Source: Dendrocalamus latiflorus | Lineage: Eukaryota > Streptophyta > Magnoliopsida > Poales > Poaceae | Direction of reading: 5' to 3' | Length of the DNA stretch: 64,000 nt | Assembly: GCA_017311315.1 (NCBI GenBank) | Contig: CM029634.1 | Coordinates: 24,965,339 to 25,029,338, forward strand | Part shown: positions 11,501-23,354 of the stretch, in pieces | Layout: each line of letters opens with the position of its first letter | How positions within the stretch are numbered: position 1 is the first letter of the stretch | Translations under genes and position numbers: made by a program | The notes under the pieces: generated by a model | Databases searched by the model: none | What the model saw: the letters and a program-made list of their open reading frames with translations, nothing else | What the model was told of the DNA's origin: nothing

Positions 11501-12778
11501 GTGGCTGGGGGTACGTAAAACTAATGTAGTCCATGAAACCAAGACAGTTAATAGTTAACACACAATGATTTATTGAAGGCACTATTTAGTCATAGAGACA
11601 GTGTATGGTACTGTCTTAGAATTTGTTTCTTAAAAACAAGGAAAGGATAGAATTGACTAGGGATTCTTGACTCCGAATTTCTCATTTTTTTCTGAAGCTA
11701 TCATAAGATCGTTTTTTTAAGAAATTATAATAGTGTAGAGGTATTCAGACTATTTTGCATGTTCCCCATGTTAAGAGTATTAGTGGTTTTAGTGTCCTAG
11801 TCTAGCATTTGTACCTCATTGGTTTCCTTGGTATTTGATGTGTTCTATGTACTCTATATATTAGCCCATTAGGCCCTTGGAATATAACTAACTTCCCATT
11901 GCTACAATTTTGATCATGTGCCCCAGAATATTGTAAATGGATAATATAGTGATGATAAGAGAATTCATATTTTCTTAACAAAATTGAGATGTGAGGTCAT
12001 TGCAAGATAAGAGAAGTTCATCCACACACACAAAAAAATGCACGGCTCCTGTTTTGCTTTGCCAAAACTGGGTTTTTACTTGATCTCTTCAATGCTTAAC
12101 CTTATCTCAAAATCTGTCTAAAAATTGTCACCAGAGAGGCGCCCAAGGTCTGGGCTGCCATGGGCATGTCTCACAAGCTACTTTGCGCTGCCTGTGCTGG
12201 AGCATTATTGATGTTTTTGAATCTAGTGTGGGACTTATCTTTAGCAGTGAACCATGGTTTATGGCATAGAAATCGGTTGCTGGATTTGAATTTTTAACTA
12301 AATGAAAAACAGTAGCATGTCAGCCCCATATGTAGATGACAATTCAGGATATGTACATCATATGGTCCTGGTGGCGCTTGTGGTTAGATGCAATGATAGA
12401 AATTTGTTGCTAGAATAACTAAGGTTACTTCAATGGTTCGTAGGTGCAATAAGCTAACTGATATTGTTGACTCTGACAATAAATTGGCACTATTGAGTTC
12501 ATTGCTAAGTACTTGTGGTTAAGTCTGATCGATTAGGCCCATTCATGGTCATTTTCTTTAGCCATTAGATTATATATGTTTTATATCTCATTGCAGGTGC
12601 TTTTGTGGGGTGTGCACTCAATGGTAGCATAGTATCAGCTCGAGACACTGAGAATGCCCGATTTTACGGTGGTCCCATCAAGGCATCTGATATCCTTCTG
12701 GGATCCATGGCCAGGCCACCTGCAGCCACCGCTCTCTACAAGGCTCTATCAGAATTGTTTGAAAAGATCGGGAAGTAA
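8586..12778 (+). CDS. FYVE zinc-finger and SYLF-domain protein (CFS1-like)
   Basis: Five exons can be joined with GT-AG introns and matching phases: 8586-8711, 9131-10003, 10846-11046, 11150-11345 and 12597-12778. They encode 525 aa. Residues 1-60 are Pro/Gly-rich and acidic. A FYVE finger lies at about 213-280: Trp213, paired cysteines at 222/225, the PI3P-binding RHHC core at 236-239, and the final pair CDVC near 270-273. From about residue 310 to the end is a SYLF (DUF500, lipid-binding) domain with GLAIITVVKVG, GIGYGAQ, AGGEL and the RFYGG motif near the end. Proteins with this FYVE plus SYLF order bind PI3P on endosomes. The Arabidopsis relative CFS1 links ESCRT-I and autophagosomes. I did not see a clear PSAPP ESCRT-binding motif here. 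All domains are intact, so the gene looks functional. The orthology is inferred. Confidence 0.93.
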
Positions 12779-13264
12779 TTCTCTCTTGCTTTAGGTCTCT
12801 GGTGTGCGTTGTGCGACTTGCCTCTCCCGGTAAATACGTTCTGGTACTCTCTGTCAAGTTATTGGATTGCAGCTTTGCGATCTTCACTTATTCGTTGGTA
12901 GCAATTAAGCAACTGTACAGCCTGCCATTCATCGACACGTCAAAGGTTTCTTATCATCGGTACAACAAACCGCTCTGTAAATACTTGTACATTTGATCGA
13001 TACTCGCATCAAGATATAAAAGAAAAAATAGTTAATTCTCGATTTAGCCTCTTCACCCTGTATACAAGTTTCAGTTGCTTAGATCACCACTCTTGCCGTG
13101 GGCTGACCTAATAATAGGTCCTCCATCTGAATGTCCTCCATCTTTTCTATGATCTTTGAATCTGTGCACCTCCTCCAGGGGGGAAGAGGGGTCCCCCCCA
13201 CCCTCATGCAGAGAATTCACAAGCAGTATAGTAATTTGTGATGGGCATATAGAGGACACTGAAA
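12779..13264 (+). other. 3' untranslated region and following intergenic sequence
   Basis: The sequence follows the TAA stop of the FYVE-SYLF gene. AT-rich sequence with TATAAAAGAAAAAATAG near 13013 could be the polyadenylation region, though no canonical AATAAA is seen. The rest shows nothing recognisable. Confidence 0.35.
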
Positions 13265-13361
13265 AGCTGGTGTCCTGGTTTGTGTCCATGCCGCTGTGAT
13301 GTGTAGGCCCGAAGCTGGTGTCCTGGTTTGTGTCCATCCTGCTGTTGTGATGTGTAGGTCC
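13265..13361. repeat. two-copy tandem repeat, about 48 bp
   Basis: Units start AGCTGGTGTCCTGGTTTGTG at about 13265 and 13313 and end GTGATGTGTAGG. They differ by a 3-bp expansion and a few substitutions. No coding role is apparent. Confidence 0.85.
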
Positions 13362-14035
13362 GTTTCCAAACGATTTCAGTTTTTAACTTTTTTATCTTTT
13401 AATTTATTTGAGTTAAAAATTGTTTAGAACAAGTTTCTAATTTAAGCTTATTTTAGCGACTGTCACTAAAATGTAATTTCAACTAAAAAGTATAGCCATA
13501 AGCAAGTTGGAGCGAGGCTCTACAATGGGTGATTATTTTGTCCTGACAATACAGTAGCAGACCAATGCTGAGACCAAGTGTGCTTCAACAGACAACACAT
13601 CAGATGGCATCTAACCATGGTTATTAAGGCGTTGAGATATTAATGATATCTCGTTGCCATATCGCCGTGGCGGATAGGAGGTCCATGCCATCCGAACGGC
13701 ATGGAGGTGCGCCGTATCCATCGTTGCCACAACTGGATCTGTCGTCATCGCCGCCAGATCCACTGCCTCCACCAGATCGGGTCTCCTACACAGCTTCGCC
13801 GGCTCCGGTCTCTGCCGTAGCGCCACCTCCTGCTTTGCCGGGCAACGAGTCTTCTCCATCGCCTCCTCTGCGGCTGCCGCTTGGGGGCGGTGGAGAGTGG
13901 CGGTGGGAAGAGGGAGCGACCGTCGGTGAACTGGCTTGGCCTTGCCGACGCCAGAGATGGAGGAGATGGGGGAAGGAGAGAGGCAGTGGGGGTGAAGCCG
14001 CGAAGAAATGCCGAGCTCAAGAAAACAGGCGGCGG
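13362..14035. other. AT-rich then GC-rich intergenic sequence
   Basis: About 13362-13600 is AT-rich with nothing identified. About 13640-14035 is GC-rich and open in several frames on both strands, giving Pro/Arg-rich low-complexity translations with no recognisable domain. I read this as base composition, not a gene. ATGGTTATTAAGGCG near 13617 is a weak inverted match to GTCTTAATAACAATG near 14248, which could mark a small mobile-element end. Confidence 0.4.
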
Positions 14036-14783
14036 CTGGTTATGAGGGGTTTCGATATTTTGCAATTTAGCCCTCTTATTTTTTTTTGAAATTGCAATAA
14101 AGTCCTTCTCTCTTTATATTTCTTTCGTTTGGGCCCTCTGGAAGTCCGATATTGTTGCGGCTAATTGTGTGTATAACGTCGTCACGTCACACGCCATAAG
14201 CGATATTGTTGTATGAAGATGGTGAGTCACCGCGCCTCGCCGCACCGTCTTAATAACAATGCATCTGATAGCATAAGCACTGGATGCAATTGACAGTGAC
14301 ACTAATGAAGGAACTGAAATTTGAAATGGGTGGCCTACTTCAATCCTGTTTTGTATGTCTTTTATTTTTTCTTTGCAATGGCGTTGTAGTGTTCGTAAGT
14401 TTTTCTCTATCAGAATGGCTGGTTATGAGGGCTTTCGATATTTTGCAATTTAGCCCTCTTATTTTTTGAAAATGCAATAAAGTCTTTCTCTATTTATATT
14501 TCTTCGTTTGGGCCCTCTAGAAGTCCGATATTGTTGCGGCTAATTGTGTGTATAACATCGCTATGTTACACGCTATAAGCGATATTATTGTATGAAGATG
14601 GTGAGTCACCGTGCCTCGCTGCACCGCTTTAATACCCATGCATCTTAACCGCATATGCACTGGATGCAATTGACAGTGACACTAAAAAGGAACTGAAATT
14701 TGAAATGGGTGGCCTACTTCAATCCAGTTTTTTATGTCTTTTGTTTTTTCTTCACTGTAGTGTTCGCAAATTTTTCTGAGATA
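14036..14783. repeat. direct tandem duplication, about 380 bp unit
   Basis: Unit 1 (14036-14418) and unit 2 (14419 to about 14783) both begin CTGGTTATGAGGG and run colinearly through TTTCGATATTTTGCAATTTA, GGGCCCTCT, AAGTCCGATATTGTTGCGGC and CACTGGATGCAATTGACAGT. They differ by scattered substitutions and small indels, so the duplication is not recent. Confidence 0.92.
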
Positions 14784-15497
14784 TTTAATTAAAAAGTAAA
14801 AAAGAGAACAAAATAAAAATATTGTTATATCTCTTCGGTGTAAAGAAAAAAGAGAAAAAGAAAAATCGCCTTAAAAAACCGAACATATTTTAAACATTTG
14901 TGGCCTACGTGAAAAGTTGTTTCACAGCCAACGTCACAGCTGATATGATTACCGAAGCATGTGGCATGTGCAGCAGGTCAGCCATGCCCACGGCAGAATG
15001 GGCTTGCGTCGAGCTTAAAGTTTCCTACTTATGGATTTAGTAATTGGTTTTTAGTTAAAATTATATTATAATAGTAATTAATCTTTCGAGTTATTTAATT
15101 ATAGAAAATTTTTAAAAATAAGAAAAATAAAAACTATTATATCATTACGGATAATGTAAAGGAATAAGGTGAAAAGAGATAAAAAGTCAAATAAATTAAA
15201 ATTAGAAGTTGATATGTTTTAAATAACTTTTAAATTAAATAAATTAAAAACTAAAAATAATTTAAATCGGAAGCCGAGTGAGGTATTATAAAAATCTGTG
15301 CCTGCCATGGCAAAATGTACTCTTATTCGTCAGTGTCCAATCAGTCTAACCAGGTCCAGTCCAGGAAATACAGTCACGCGGCAGTGTCCAATCAGTGTCT
15401 GATATGCTGCCATCTCGGGCACAGTGCCCTTGAATGATTGAGATGGAGTTAACCAAAACAAAATGAGGAATGAGCACCAGTGCTACTCATAATTTAG
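14784..15497. other. AT-rich intergenic sequence
   Basis: No gene or defined element was recognised. A short direct repeat (CAGTGTCCAATCAGT) occurs at about 15331 and 15381. Confidence 0.4.
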
Positions 15498-15782
15498 GTC
15501 CCGCTCGTTTTAACTTCAGCTTCTAACTTCTAATTTATTTTTTATTATTTATAAATTTCGTCTTTTTCTAAATTTTCATCTTTTTAAGCTTTTTTGCCGG
15601 TTCTTTTTTTTTCTATATTCGTTTGCGTTGTCCGTGATAAGTTAGCATATTTTTTTTTCTATTTTTAAATTTTTTTAAATTTAATTACGTCAAATAAGTT
15701 ACATTTAGCTACAATAAAATTTTAACCGTTATAGTACACTTTCAATCATAAAGCCACAGTTTTTCAGCCCAACCGAACGGGC
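15498..15782. mobile_element. MITE, copy 1 of a local family
   Basis: The ends GGTCCCGCTCG and CGAACGGGC form an imperfect inverted pair. The interior is AT-rich and non-coding. The core TTTTGCCGGTTC, a T-run, then CTATATTCGTTTG is shared with the element at 37672-37945, which supports a mobile origin. The target duplication is not clear. Confidence 0.65.
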
Positions 15783-16258
15783 TTCAATTCTACAAATAGA
15801 ATGAGCAATAAACCAAGTGATGAAATCTTAAGAGATGATGAGCAAGAGTAATATGCTGGAAAATTAATCTACTGCTCCAAAGCATTGATCAGCAGCTTAC
15901 ACAGTACACTACACTAGAAGAACCATGAACAATTAGCCATATAAAGCACGGACAACATATAACTCACTTAGCAGTACAACCACATTGGTTAAATTAATTG
16001 ACACCTACAGCTCGAGTTAACTGATTTTCTGGCTCCAACCAAACTGTCGGACAATCCAGAAACACATTCCCTTCCATTGCCATTTTTCTTTTCATTTCTT
16101 GAAATAAAAGAGGAGAAAAGGCAAAAAAAAAAATGCCTAAAGTTCACGACAATCTGCATAAACTGAAGTAAGTTCAGACCCCTGAAAGAGGATGATGGTA
16201 TAACAGCCTGCCAAGAACGTCTGATGATTTTTTTTCTGAAGCTTCCATCTCGCCTGGA
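15783..16258. other. 3' flank of the BZR gene
   Basis: Non-coding sequence directly downstream of the BZR stop on the minus strand, likely including its 3' untranslated region in the part nearest 16258. No canonical polyadenylation signal can be assigned with confidence. Confidence 0.4.
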
Positions 16259-19211
16259 TCAGGGGTGATCTGCGCGAGTCCTCGAGCTCCCAAGGGTGAG
16301 CTCCAGCTCGTCGGAGCCGCAGTCCTCATGGATGCGCTCCCCCGCCCACGCCTTCACCAGCCCCGGCATCTTGTCGCCGCCATCACCGCCGCTCCCAAAC
16401 GCGAACTCGTGCCCTGCTCCGTCGATCATCTCAACATCGCCGTGGATCATCGGCGCGCCGCCGACGACCGGCGAGCACCTCCCGCTCTGCCCTGGGGTGC
16501 ACATTCTTGAAGAGCTGGCAGCCACCTCCTTGAAGACCGCAAATGGGTTGTTCGGAGCCACGAGGCTGTACGTCGGAGAAGAAGGGCCGGCAGACGATAT
16601 CTGGAAACCGGCAAGCCATGCCGGGTCAGGAGCTACCTTGTGGCCGGGGCTCGGCGGCGTGGAGTTGGGCAGAGAGGCGTAGTTGGCACCGGCGGCCCAC
16701 GGTGGCGGGACATGGCCGCCGGTCTTGATGCGAGGCGTGCGCGGCGGCGAGCCCGACGGCGGCGTCACCGGTGCGCTGATGGAGCCGCCGTTGAAGTTTG
16801 GGTGGTGGTGGTGGACGGGGAACTTGGAGGCGGACGCGAAGTGGGAGCCGCCGGACGAGAGGTTCCTCAGCCATGGGATGAGGGAGCTGCCTTCGACGCC
16901 ACCGAAGAAGCTGCTGCTCCCGCCGAGCGTGATCTGCGACGAGGAGCCGGAGCTGGGGAAGGAGGCCGAGTTGTACGAGGCTCGCGGGCTTGGCTGGTAC
17001 GACGAACAGGGGCTCGGCGAAGCCGATCGGCCGATCGGATCAGCGCGCTCTGTTGCTGGCGGCTTGCATCCCTGAAACTCAGATGAACAGGTTGAGGAAA
17101 AAAACATATTTGACAGTCAAGAGTTGTGACAGTTGTGTGGAAAAATGACAATTACATGGAGCAAAATGGTAGTTTAGTAAAATTAAAATGCACAATTACC
17201 AGGGATGAGACAACCCAGTATCTGATGTAAATGAAAGCTATATGTAACATGAATCAAATTATAGTAGTCAAGCAAATTCTTACTGAAATTCACTGCCTCA
17301 GGCTTCACAGATTATGGCAAGAAAGTGTAGTACTGTTTTTGTTGTGAGGAAGAAGATTTAATTTTTATTTAAAGAACCACTTTCATGATGCCAAATGGTT
17401 GCAGGTGACATACTTCAATAAAGGTAAATACTCTGCATCAGCCTTAAACGTACAGAAAATAGTGATTTTTCAAAGCTGATTGCAATAAAAGAAGTAACAA
17501 GATACTTGTGTAGGATGTCATTTTGTATTGCAAAGTGGTTTTCTGATATCAAAGCCTTCTTTGACAGCCTTAGCTCTCTTCCATGTAATATTCGGTCATT
17601 GCCCATATCTACCAGCCTATGACCATGCCACTAACTTTTGTCTCCATGGTTGGCTCTTTACCGGTCCTTTTTCTCACATGAACTACTTCTGTCCAGGCAT
17701 AGGAATAAGCAGTTAAAAATATTTTACTTAAGGATGCATGAGACTGTAAGATTGTGAGGAACCTACAAATAGAGCATGCAACAAACTTCAGAGTTTCTAG
17801 GACAAAACAGGGCAAATGGGGGGTGTAAAGATGCTAACTTTGACAAAAACGAAAAGGCCATCGCCATCGCCTGGCAATTTGTCTTGACACCTTAATTTAA
17901 AATGGCACGTTTGGTGATCTAATGCTAGCGTTGATGAAGCGTGGAAGCCACATTCCATCTTTCATTTCTTTTCAAGAAAAATAAGGAACATTGCAAATTT
18001 TTTTCCGTTCCTCAAAAAAAAATTTTTCCGTTCCTCAAAATTTTTTTTTCCATCCATCAACCGAGCTGTCAACTAGAAGAACTGGAAAATGTTCTAATCC
18101 CTAGAAAGAGTAGACAATTCAAGAAGCACAATTGGTAACAAGAAATTGTTTCGACAACAGGTAGATTTCATGAATTGCGCATTACATTGCTGAGACCACA
18201 GAGCATCTAACAAAGCTACGAAAAAAAAGCATCACCGTTCTGTTCGTTTCGTTAAGACAAGGGGAAAATATAAAGTAGGGATTCGCTTTAGTAGACTGGA
18301 CAACATCTTTCCTGCCTAAAAAGACACTAAATCTTCCTAAAGAACTAGGCATAACACTGGATGTTCACACTTCAATTAACAAACAAATGAAAAAGGAAGC
18401 TGAAATAAAGAAGAATAACAGCAAGCTCTCAAGTAGAGAACAGTAGAAGCAAAAACAAGAAACAATTGCTCTGCATGTGTGCCCTTGTCATGTCCCACAT
18501 GTACAAGAGGAGAATTCCTTCCTCCAATCTCGGAAGAAACGGAGAGAGAGAAGAAGCTTTAGCTAGGGACCTGACCTAGCTGCGCACAAAAGAAGAAGCG
18601 GAGCAGAGCACGCGCATCGCATCGTATCTCAACCCACCCCCAAAAGCCAAATGGTAATTATAGATAACGAGAAGGAAGAACAAAACAGAAAGGGAAGGGA
18701 AGCTGAATTGTACCTGTAGATACTACCGTGCAAAGCGAAGCAGAGCAAGAGAAGAAATCTATGCATTGCTTAATCCGTCCCCAAAAGAAAAAAATTCCAC
18801 ACGAAATCGCTCAATCCAGCGTGCAAACAATCGAACCGAACCGCTCCACAATTCCCACAAAGAACAATCGCGCTCAAGGAGTCAAATCGAAAGCAAAGCA
18901 ATGAAACAGAGCAGAGCAGAGGAGGAGAACGAATGGGATGGAGGGGAGGGAAGGGAAGGGAAGCGCACCTTGCGGTAGGTGGTGCCGTCGGGCTCGACGG
19001 TCCATCCGGCCTCGTGGCAGAGCGCCTTGAGCACCTCGTTGTTGTCGCAGTGCTTGGGGAGGTCGTAGTTGCCGTAGGCGCGCAGCCCCGCGTAGATCTT
19101 GGCCGCGATCGCCCGCCGCCGCCGCTCCCGCCGCCGGTTGTTCTCCCGCTCCCTCCACGTCGGCACCCTCCCCACTGCCCCGCCTCCCCCTCCTCCTCCT
19201 CCGTTCTTCAT
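16259..19211 (-). CDS. BES1/BZR1-family brassinosteroid transcription factor
   Basis: Two exons on the minus strand, 19211-18969 and 17071-16259, with a 1,897-bp GT-AG intron in phase 0, encode 351 aa. The start is the ATG giving MKNGGGG. An in-frame upstream extension begins only at a GTG. Residues about 17-83 are the family DNA-binding region (TPTWRERENNRRRERRRR, then LPKHCDNNEVLKALC). Next comes a Ser/Pro-rich segment with many GSK3-type sites (SASPSPCSSY at 97-106), then SLIPWLRNLSS at 144-154 and SISAPVTPP at 178-186. TPGQSG at 273-278 is typical of BEH-type members, and an EAR-like LELTL lies at 337-341. Such proteins bind BRRE/E-box promoters and are controlled by BIN2 phosphorylation. 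The intron site after TTYRK is the conserved family position. The architecture is closest to Arabidopsis BEH4-type members. Which rice paralogue this is cannot be fixed without a search. Confidence 0.95.
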
Positions 19212-19750
19212 CCCTCCCACCCACCACCCAACCTCGATCCCTCCTCCCTCTCCCACCACCACTCTCCTCTCCTCAGAGCTGAGAGCGAGCGCTCGCGAGC
19301 GAGGACGTGAGGTGGTGGAAATGGCAGTGTGGTCGACGCAGCTGCCGTTCGCAAGAAGCTAGCGAAGGACGCCACCCAGGTAACGCTCCAAGTGGCGCTT
19401 TTACCGGTTTGCCCCCGGACCGCGCGGCGGTAGCCAGAGGAGAGGGAGGGGCAGTGGTGGTATTTTGCGTAGCCGTATCTGATGACGGCGTTAAGCGAGC
19501 CGAGAATGGAAGGTATGCAGGGCCGGTGGTGCAGTACTGGTATTCGCATTTGGCAGTGCCGTTATTACTTCGTTAAAAGCCGCGCTGGTACTTTGAGGTG
19601 GGGCCCGGGTGTCAACACCGGGTGAGAGGGTTCGGATTCGATCCGGCCTGCAGTGGGCGTGGGGCCCGCTCGCAGTGTGGCGATGATAGCAGGGGATAGG
19701 TATGGCTAGGGGCCTGATGGTTGGACCGGACCGGACCGGGATCTTAATAA
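19212..19750 (-). promoter_or_regulatory. 5' leader and promoter region of the BZR gene
   Basis: Immediately upstream of the BZR start the minus strand has GA-rich sequence (about 19220-19275, CT-rich on the plus strand), typical of a plant 5' leader. Further upstream is GC-rich and includes an inverted GGTGTCAACACC near 19608 and a short GGACC repeat near 19724-19738. No TATA box is certain. Confidence 0.35.
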
Positions 19751-20142
19751 TGTGTTTGGTTCATGGGACTATGGAGGATGGGATGGGGCGGTCCTCGTTC
19801 CAAAGCTGTTTCATTCAGAGTCGAGTGGGATGGAGGATATCTCTCTAGGGAATATTCTGCGAATATACTCTCAAATTGGGGATGCTCCTGTCCCCCAGAA
19901 ATGAGAGGATGGTGAGGGATGAGGTGGGACGAGTGGGCCCCACGAGCTGTTGCAATCCCAGAAAAGAGGCTGACAGGTAGACCCCGCATGTCAGATTTGT
20001 CATCCCAAACCTTTTGTCCCTAAACCAAACAGAAAACAGGGACCGTCCTATCTCTTGCAACCAAACACGAAACATGGTCGGTTCTATCTCTAAAAAATAG
20101 GTTGGATCCGTCCCGTCTCACCATGACTCTGAACCAAACACA
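19751..20142. mobile_element. MITE-like element with 12-bp inverted ends
   Basis: TGTGTTTGGTTC at 19751-19762 is the exact reverse complement of GAACCAAACACA at 20131-20142, enclosing about 390 bp of non-coding sequence. A TAA precedes the left end, and a TAA lies a few bases after the right end, so a Tourist-type 3-bp duplication is possible but not clean. It sits about 540 bp upstream of the BZR start codon. Confidence 0.65.
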
Positions 20143-21146
20143 CAGTAAAAGGTTGGGTTGGGTTCGGCCAGACCCGTTCTTTTAAGCTTATAGCTTATAG
20201 TTTCTCTTTAATAAATAAACGAGATAATTTCTTCGTTTGTAACATTTTACATACCAATACGAGATACTAATATGGAACATCATCACCAAAGTAAATAATA
20301 AGTGAAAGTAATAATAGAAATCGCAAAGAAATTAAAACCTTATTACCACTTTATTAAAGAAGTAGGTAAATGTTTGAAACATAGGACCGGTAAACTTTTA
20401 ACCAAGAAAAGTAAATAGATAAAATAAATAGTGACAAGCCACGGTACAGAAAACTCGAGTGCTCCCACCCATGCATGTTGCAATCACTCCACTGACCTTT
20501 TACCTAAGAATAGAAAGAGTAAGTATGAGATTTAGAAATCTCAGCAAGTACCCAACAACAGTCACAAAAAAAGTGAGTGAAGGTCAAGCAATTGATATAG
20601 GTTAAGTGTAATGTTATAGTGTTACAAGGAAAATTGGTACTTGTAGAGATAGTGGTAACATGAACGGTGAATTAAAGATATTTCTTATTAAGCGAATTAT
20701 GGTAATGGCACTGATGATTACTTTCTACATACTTGATTATACGATAATAGTCAGGCATGTCAGTGTCCTCGACTATATAACTACAGACGGGATGTAATAT
20801 ACTGAGTAACTAGAGTGTACAGTCCCCGTACGTTACCAGGTGGGTATAAGTCTACCCTATATGTGCTTAACCCTGAGCCAGATAACTGTTATGTTGTCAA
20901 TAAATTATATGGTATGAATTCAAAGGAACTGTGGGGAGGCTAAGATAAGGATATGATCAGTGGAAGGATTCGCTAGGTTTGAAATGGAGAAGCATTAGAT
21001 TCCGATAAGTGGTGATGTGAAATGATAACGTGGCAATAGCGATCTAGGAATTACTTTAAAAGATGTGTTATAACATAGCTTATACAAGAGATGACAACCA
21101 TCCAAGTTTTATTACATGGTAAGTATTTATTAGTGAAATTAATAGG

Positions 21147-21149
<3 letters not shown>
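20143..21149. other. AT-rich intergenic sequence
   Basis: No gene or element was recognised. The composition resembles degraded retroelement sequence. Confidence 0.35.

Positions 21150-21226
<77 letters not shown>
21150..21226. repeat. (AT)n microsatellite, about 75 bp
   Basis: An uninterrupted alternating AT tract of about 37 repeats. The open frames that cross it (Ile-Tyr repeats) are artefacts. Confidence 0.98.
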
Positions 21227-21227
<1 letters not shown>

Positions 21228-22039
21228 AAAATTACATATATCAGTCATAACTCATATAGGAAATCATACAAGTAATGCATCATGATATCGAGAAAAATAA
21301 ACATGGCAGCCTTAATATTGAAGATTGCTGGTGGTTTAAACCTAGGTATAAGACATGTTCATACGCTACCCCCATTAATGATTTAAGTATGAATTCTAAA
21401 CACTAATTAAATGCATGAATTCTAAAACACTAGTAACCGAGTATCCTAATAATTATAAAAGTATGTAAAACAAGATAACCTAGAAGTATCATAGTATGAA
21501 TACAATATTAGAAGTCTATAACTAGGCAAACATTAATAATATGGTAAATGTACTAAATGGCAATGGTGATAAATAATCATGAAAGATGTGGTATGCGGAA
21601 CGGAAAACTTAACGGCCACAAGGTATTTGCCTGGAGCATGTTCGGCGGACTCGCTGCACGAAGGATCTGAGGTGCGCAGCTGCCCGAATGTTCCCTCAAA
21701 GGCCGTGTGCAAACCTACATGGTGAAACATAGGTGAATCAGATAAGGGTTGAGTTGAACTTGTGGAAAGACGGAAAGAAATCCATTCAACAAGAAAAGAT
21801 TGTGTTTGCTAATACTTCGCTGTGCGACTTGCTGTTCGTCCGTGCAAACAATGTCCCGCTGCACAAGCTAGCAAACATCAGGTGAAACATGATTTGGTCG
21901 TGCCTCGGCCGGCCAAGCCATGTGAAGAGCGTTGGCCATTGCCGCCGCTGGTCCCTGCCCTACGCCGACTGGCCGCATTACTACCTGGCCATCGCCCAGC
22001 CACGTCGTCGCCAGGTCACATGTAAGTTCGAGCTCCATT
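21227..22039. other. intergenic sequence
   Basis: No supported gene. About 21820-22020 is GC-richer with short open frames on both strands, but no domain was recognised. Confidence 0.35.
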
Positions 22040-22974
22040 AAGTTAGTTTTGGAGATAATGACAAATGCAATTGTAAGACTAATTTGTTTATTAACTATAA
22101 TATTGCCTAGTGTCATTTGAATGTGATAAATGACAAATGCAATTGTGAGACTAACGTATTTATTAATTATATTATTACTTAGCCTCATTTGGATGAAAAG
22201 GTGAAAATCACAGAGGTATGCATTCGACATCACAATCTTATATATTAGTGCATTCCTCGAATCCAAAATATAGATTGAAAATCATAACTAGTCAATCTTG
22301 AATATGTGCACATGTTTTCATTATATATTCTTGTATGCACACATTTAGGGGGAATTCACTCTATGCTTTGTAGTTTCATTAAGTATTGATCCATATTTCC
22401 CTTTTCAACACATATTAAGGATCTGTACTTTGAAATATATCTCTTGAGAAGATATAGCGTGTGTAGTTTATATATACTCATGATTGATTTAAATTAAATT
22501 AATTATAATCGGGTTGTCATCAATCATCAAAGGAAAGGATTGAAAAATCAAGTCAAGATATGGAATGGAAGATAACTTCATGTGTTGAAAGCCATCAAGA
22601 AGAGGATGCATCATGAGCTGATGCATGTCCAAGAGGAGATAATCATAAGTTGATCATCAAGTCAAGTGAAGACTCATCATGTGTTAATGGAGTTCAAGTG
22701 AAGGATGTATCATGTGTTGATGCATATCAAGACAATGGCTCGGGCTTGAAGTAAAAATGTGAATCATCAAGTTTCAAGAGGATGCTCAAGGCAAAGGTAT
22801 GACTAGTTAGGGCTAAGGATGTGTTTTTAGTCTTTTACCAAATTTTGTGTTTGGTTAGAAGACCGGATTGCTAGTATAGGTTGCCGAACTATTAACAGGG
22901 ATCATGTCTAATAGTTTAAATCTCGTCATGTGTTGATAGCTCAACCTGTCTCACTCTAGCTCTTCATAGCATGA

Positions 22975-23345
22975 TGCTTATGTTTGCAAATATGTTTTAC
23001 AAATGGTTGAAGCCCATGTGTTGAATCCTTATAACATGAAACTATATATTACAAATCTGTTTGGCAAGTGTTTGAAGTCCATGTTTTCTATTTTTTGTAG
23101 TATGAGGGTTATATTTGCAAATGTATTTTACAAATGGTTAAATCTCATAAACAATCCTCGTAGCATGTGACTTAGGTTTGCGAATGTGTTTTGTAAACGT
23201 AAAGAGTCCATGTACATTATACCTTATGTCGATTTCAAAAGTGTGCAAATGTATTTTGCAGCTTGTTGGGAATCGTGGTTTGATCCTCGTGTACACGGTA
23301 CTATAATTTATGAATGTGTTTTACAAATTAGTTAAAGTATATGCA
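22975..23345. repeat. degenerate tandem repeat, about 65 bp unit, six copies
   Basis: A core like GCAAATGTGTTTTACAAATG recurs near 22984, 23049, 23114, 23177, 23243 and 23311, each followed by an AAGTCCATG-like stretch in most copies. The spacing is 63-68 bp. The units have diverged strongly. Confidence 0.75.
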
Positions 23346-23354
23346 TTTCTCTGG

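Noticed and set aside
11460..11515. Possible extra exon in the FYVE-SYLF gene between exons 4 and 5
   Set aside because: A CAG acceptor and a GTACGT donor flank a short Gly-rich stretch, but exons 4 and 5 join in phase across a conserved SYLF sequence without it.
16265..17086. Several long plus-strand open frames antisense to the BZR second exon
   Set aside because: They are GC-rich shadows of a clearly conserved minus-strand exon and have no recognisable domain.
21051..21285. Ile-Tyr repeat proteins on both strands
   Set aside because: Pure (AT)n microsatellite.
22975..23345. CRISPR-like array
   Set aside because: The repeats are degenerate and contiguous without unique spacers, and the genome is a plant.
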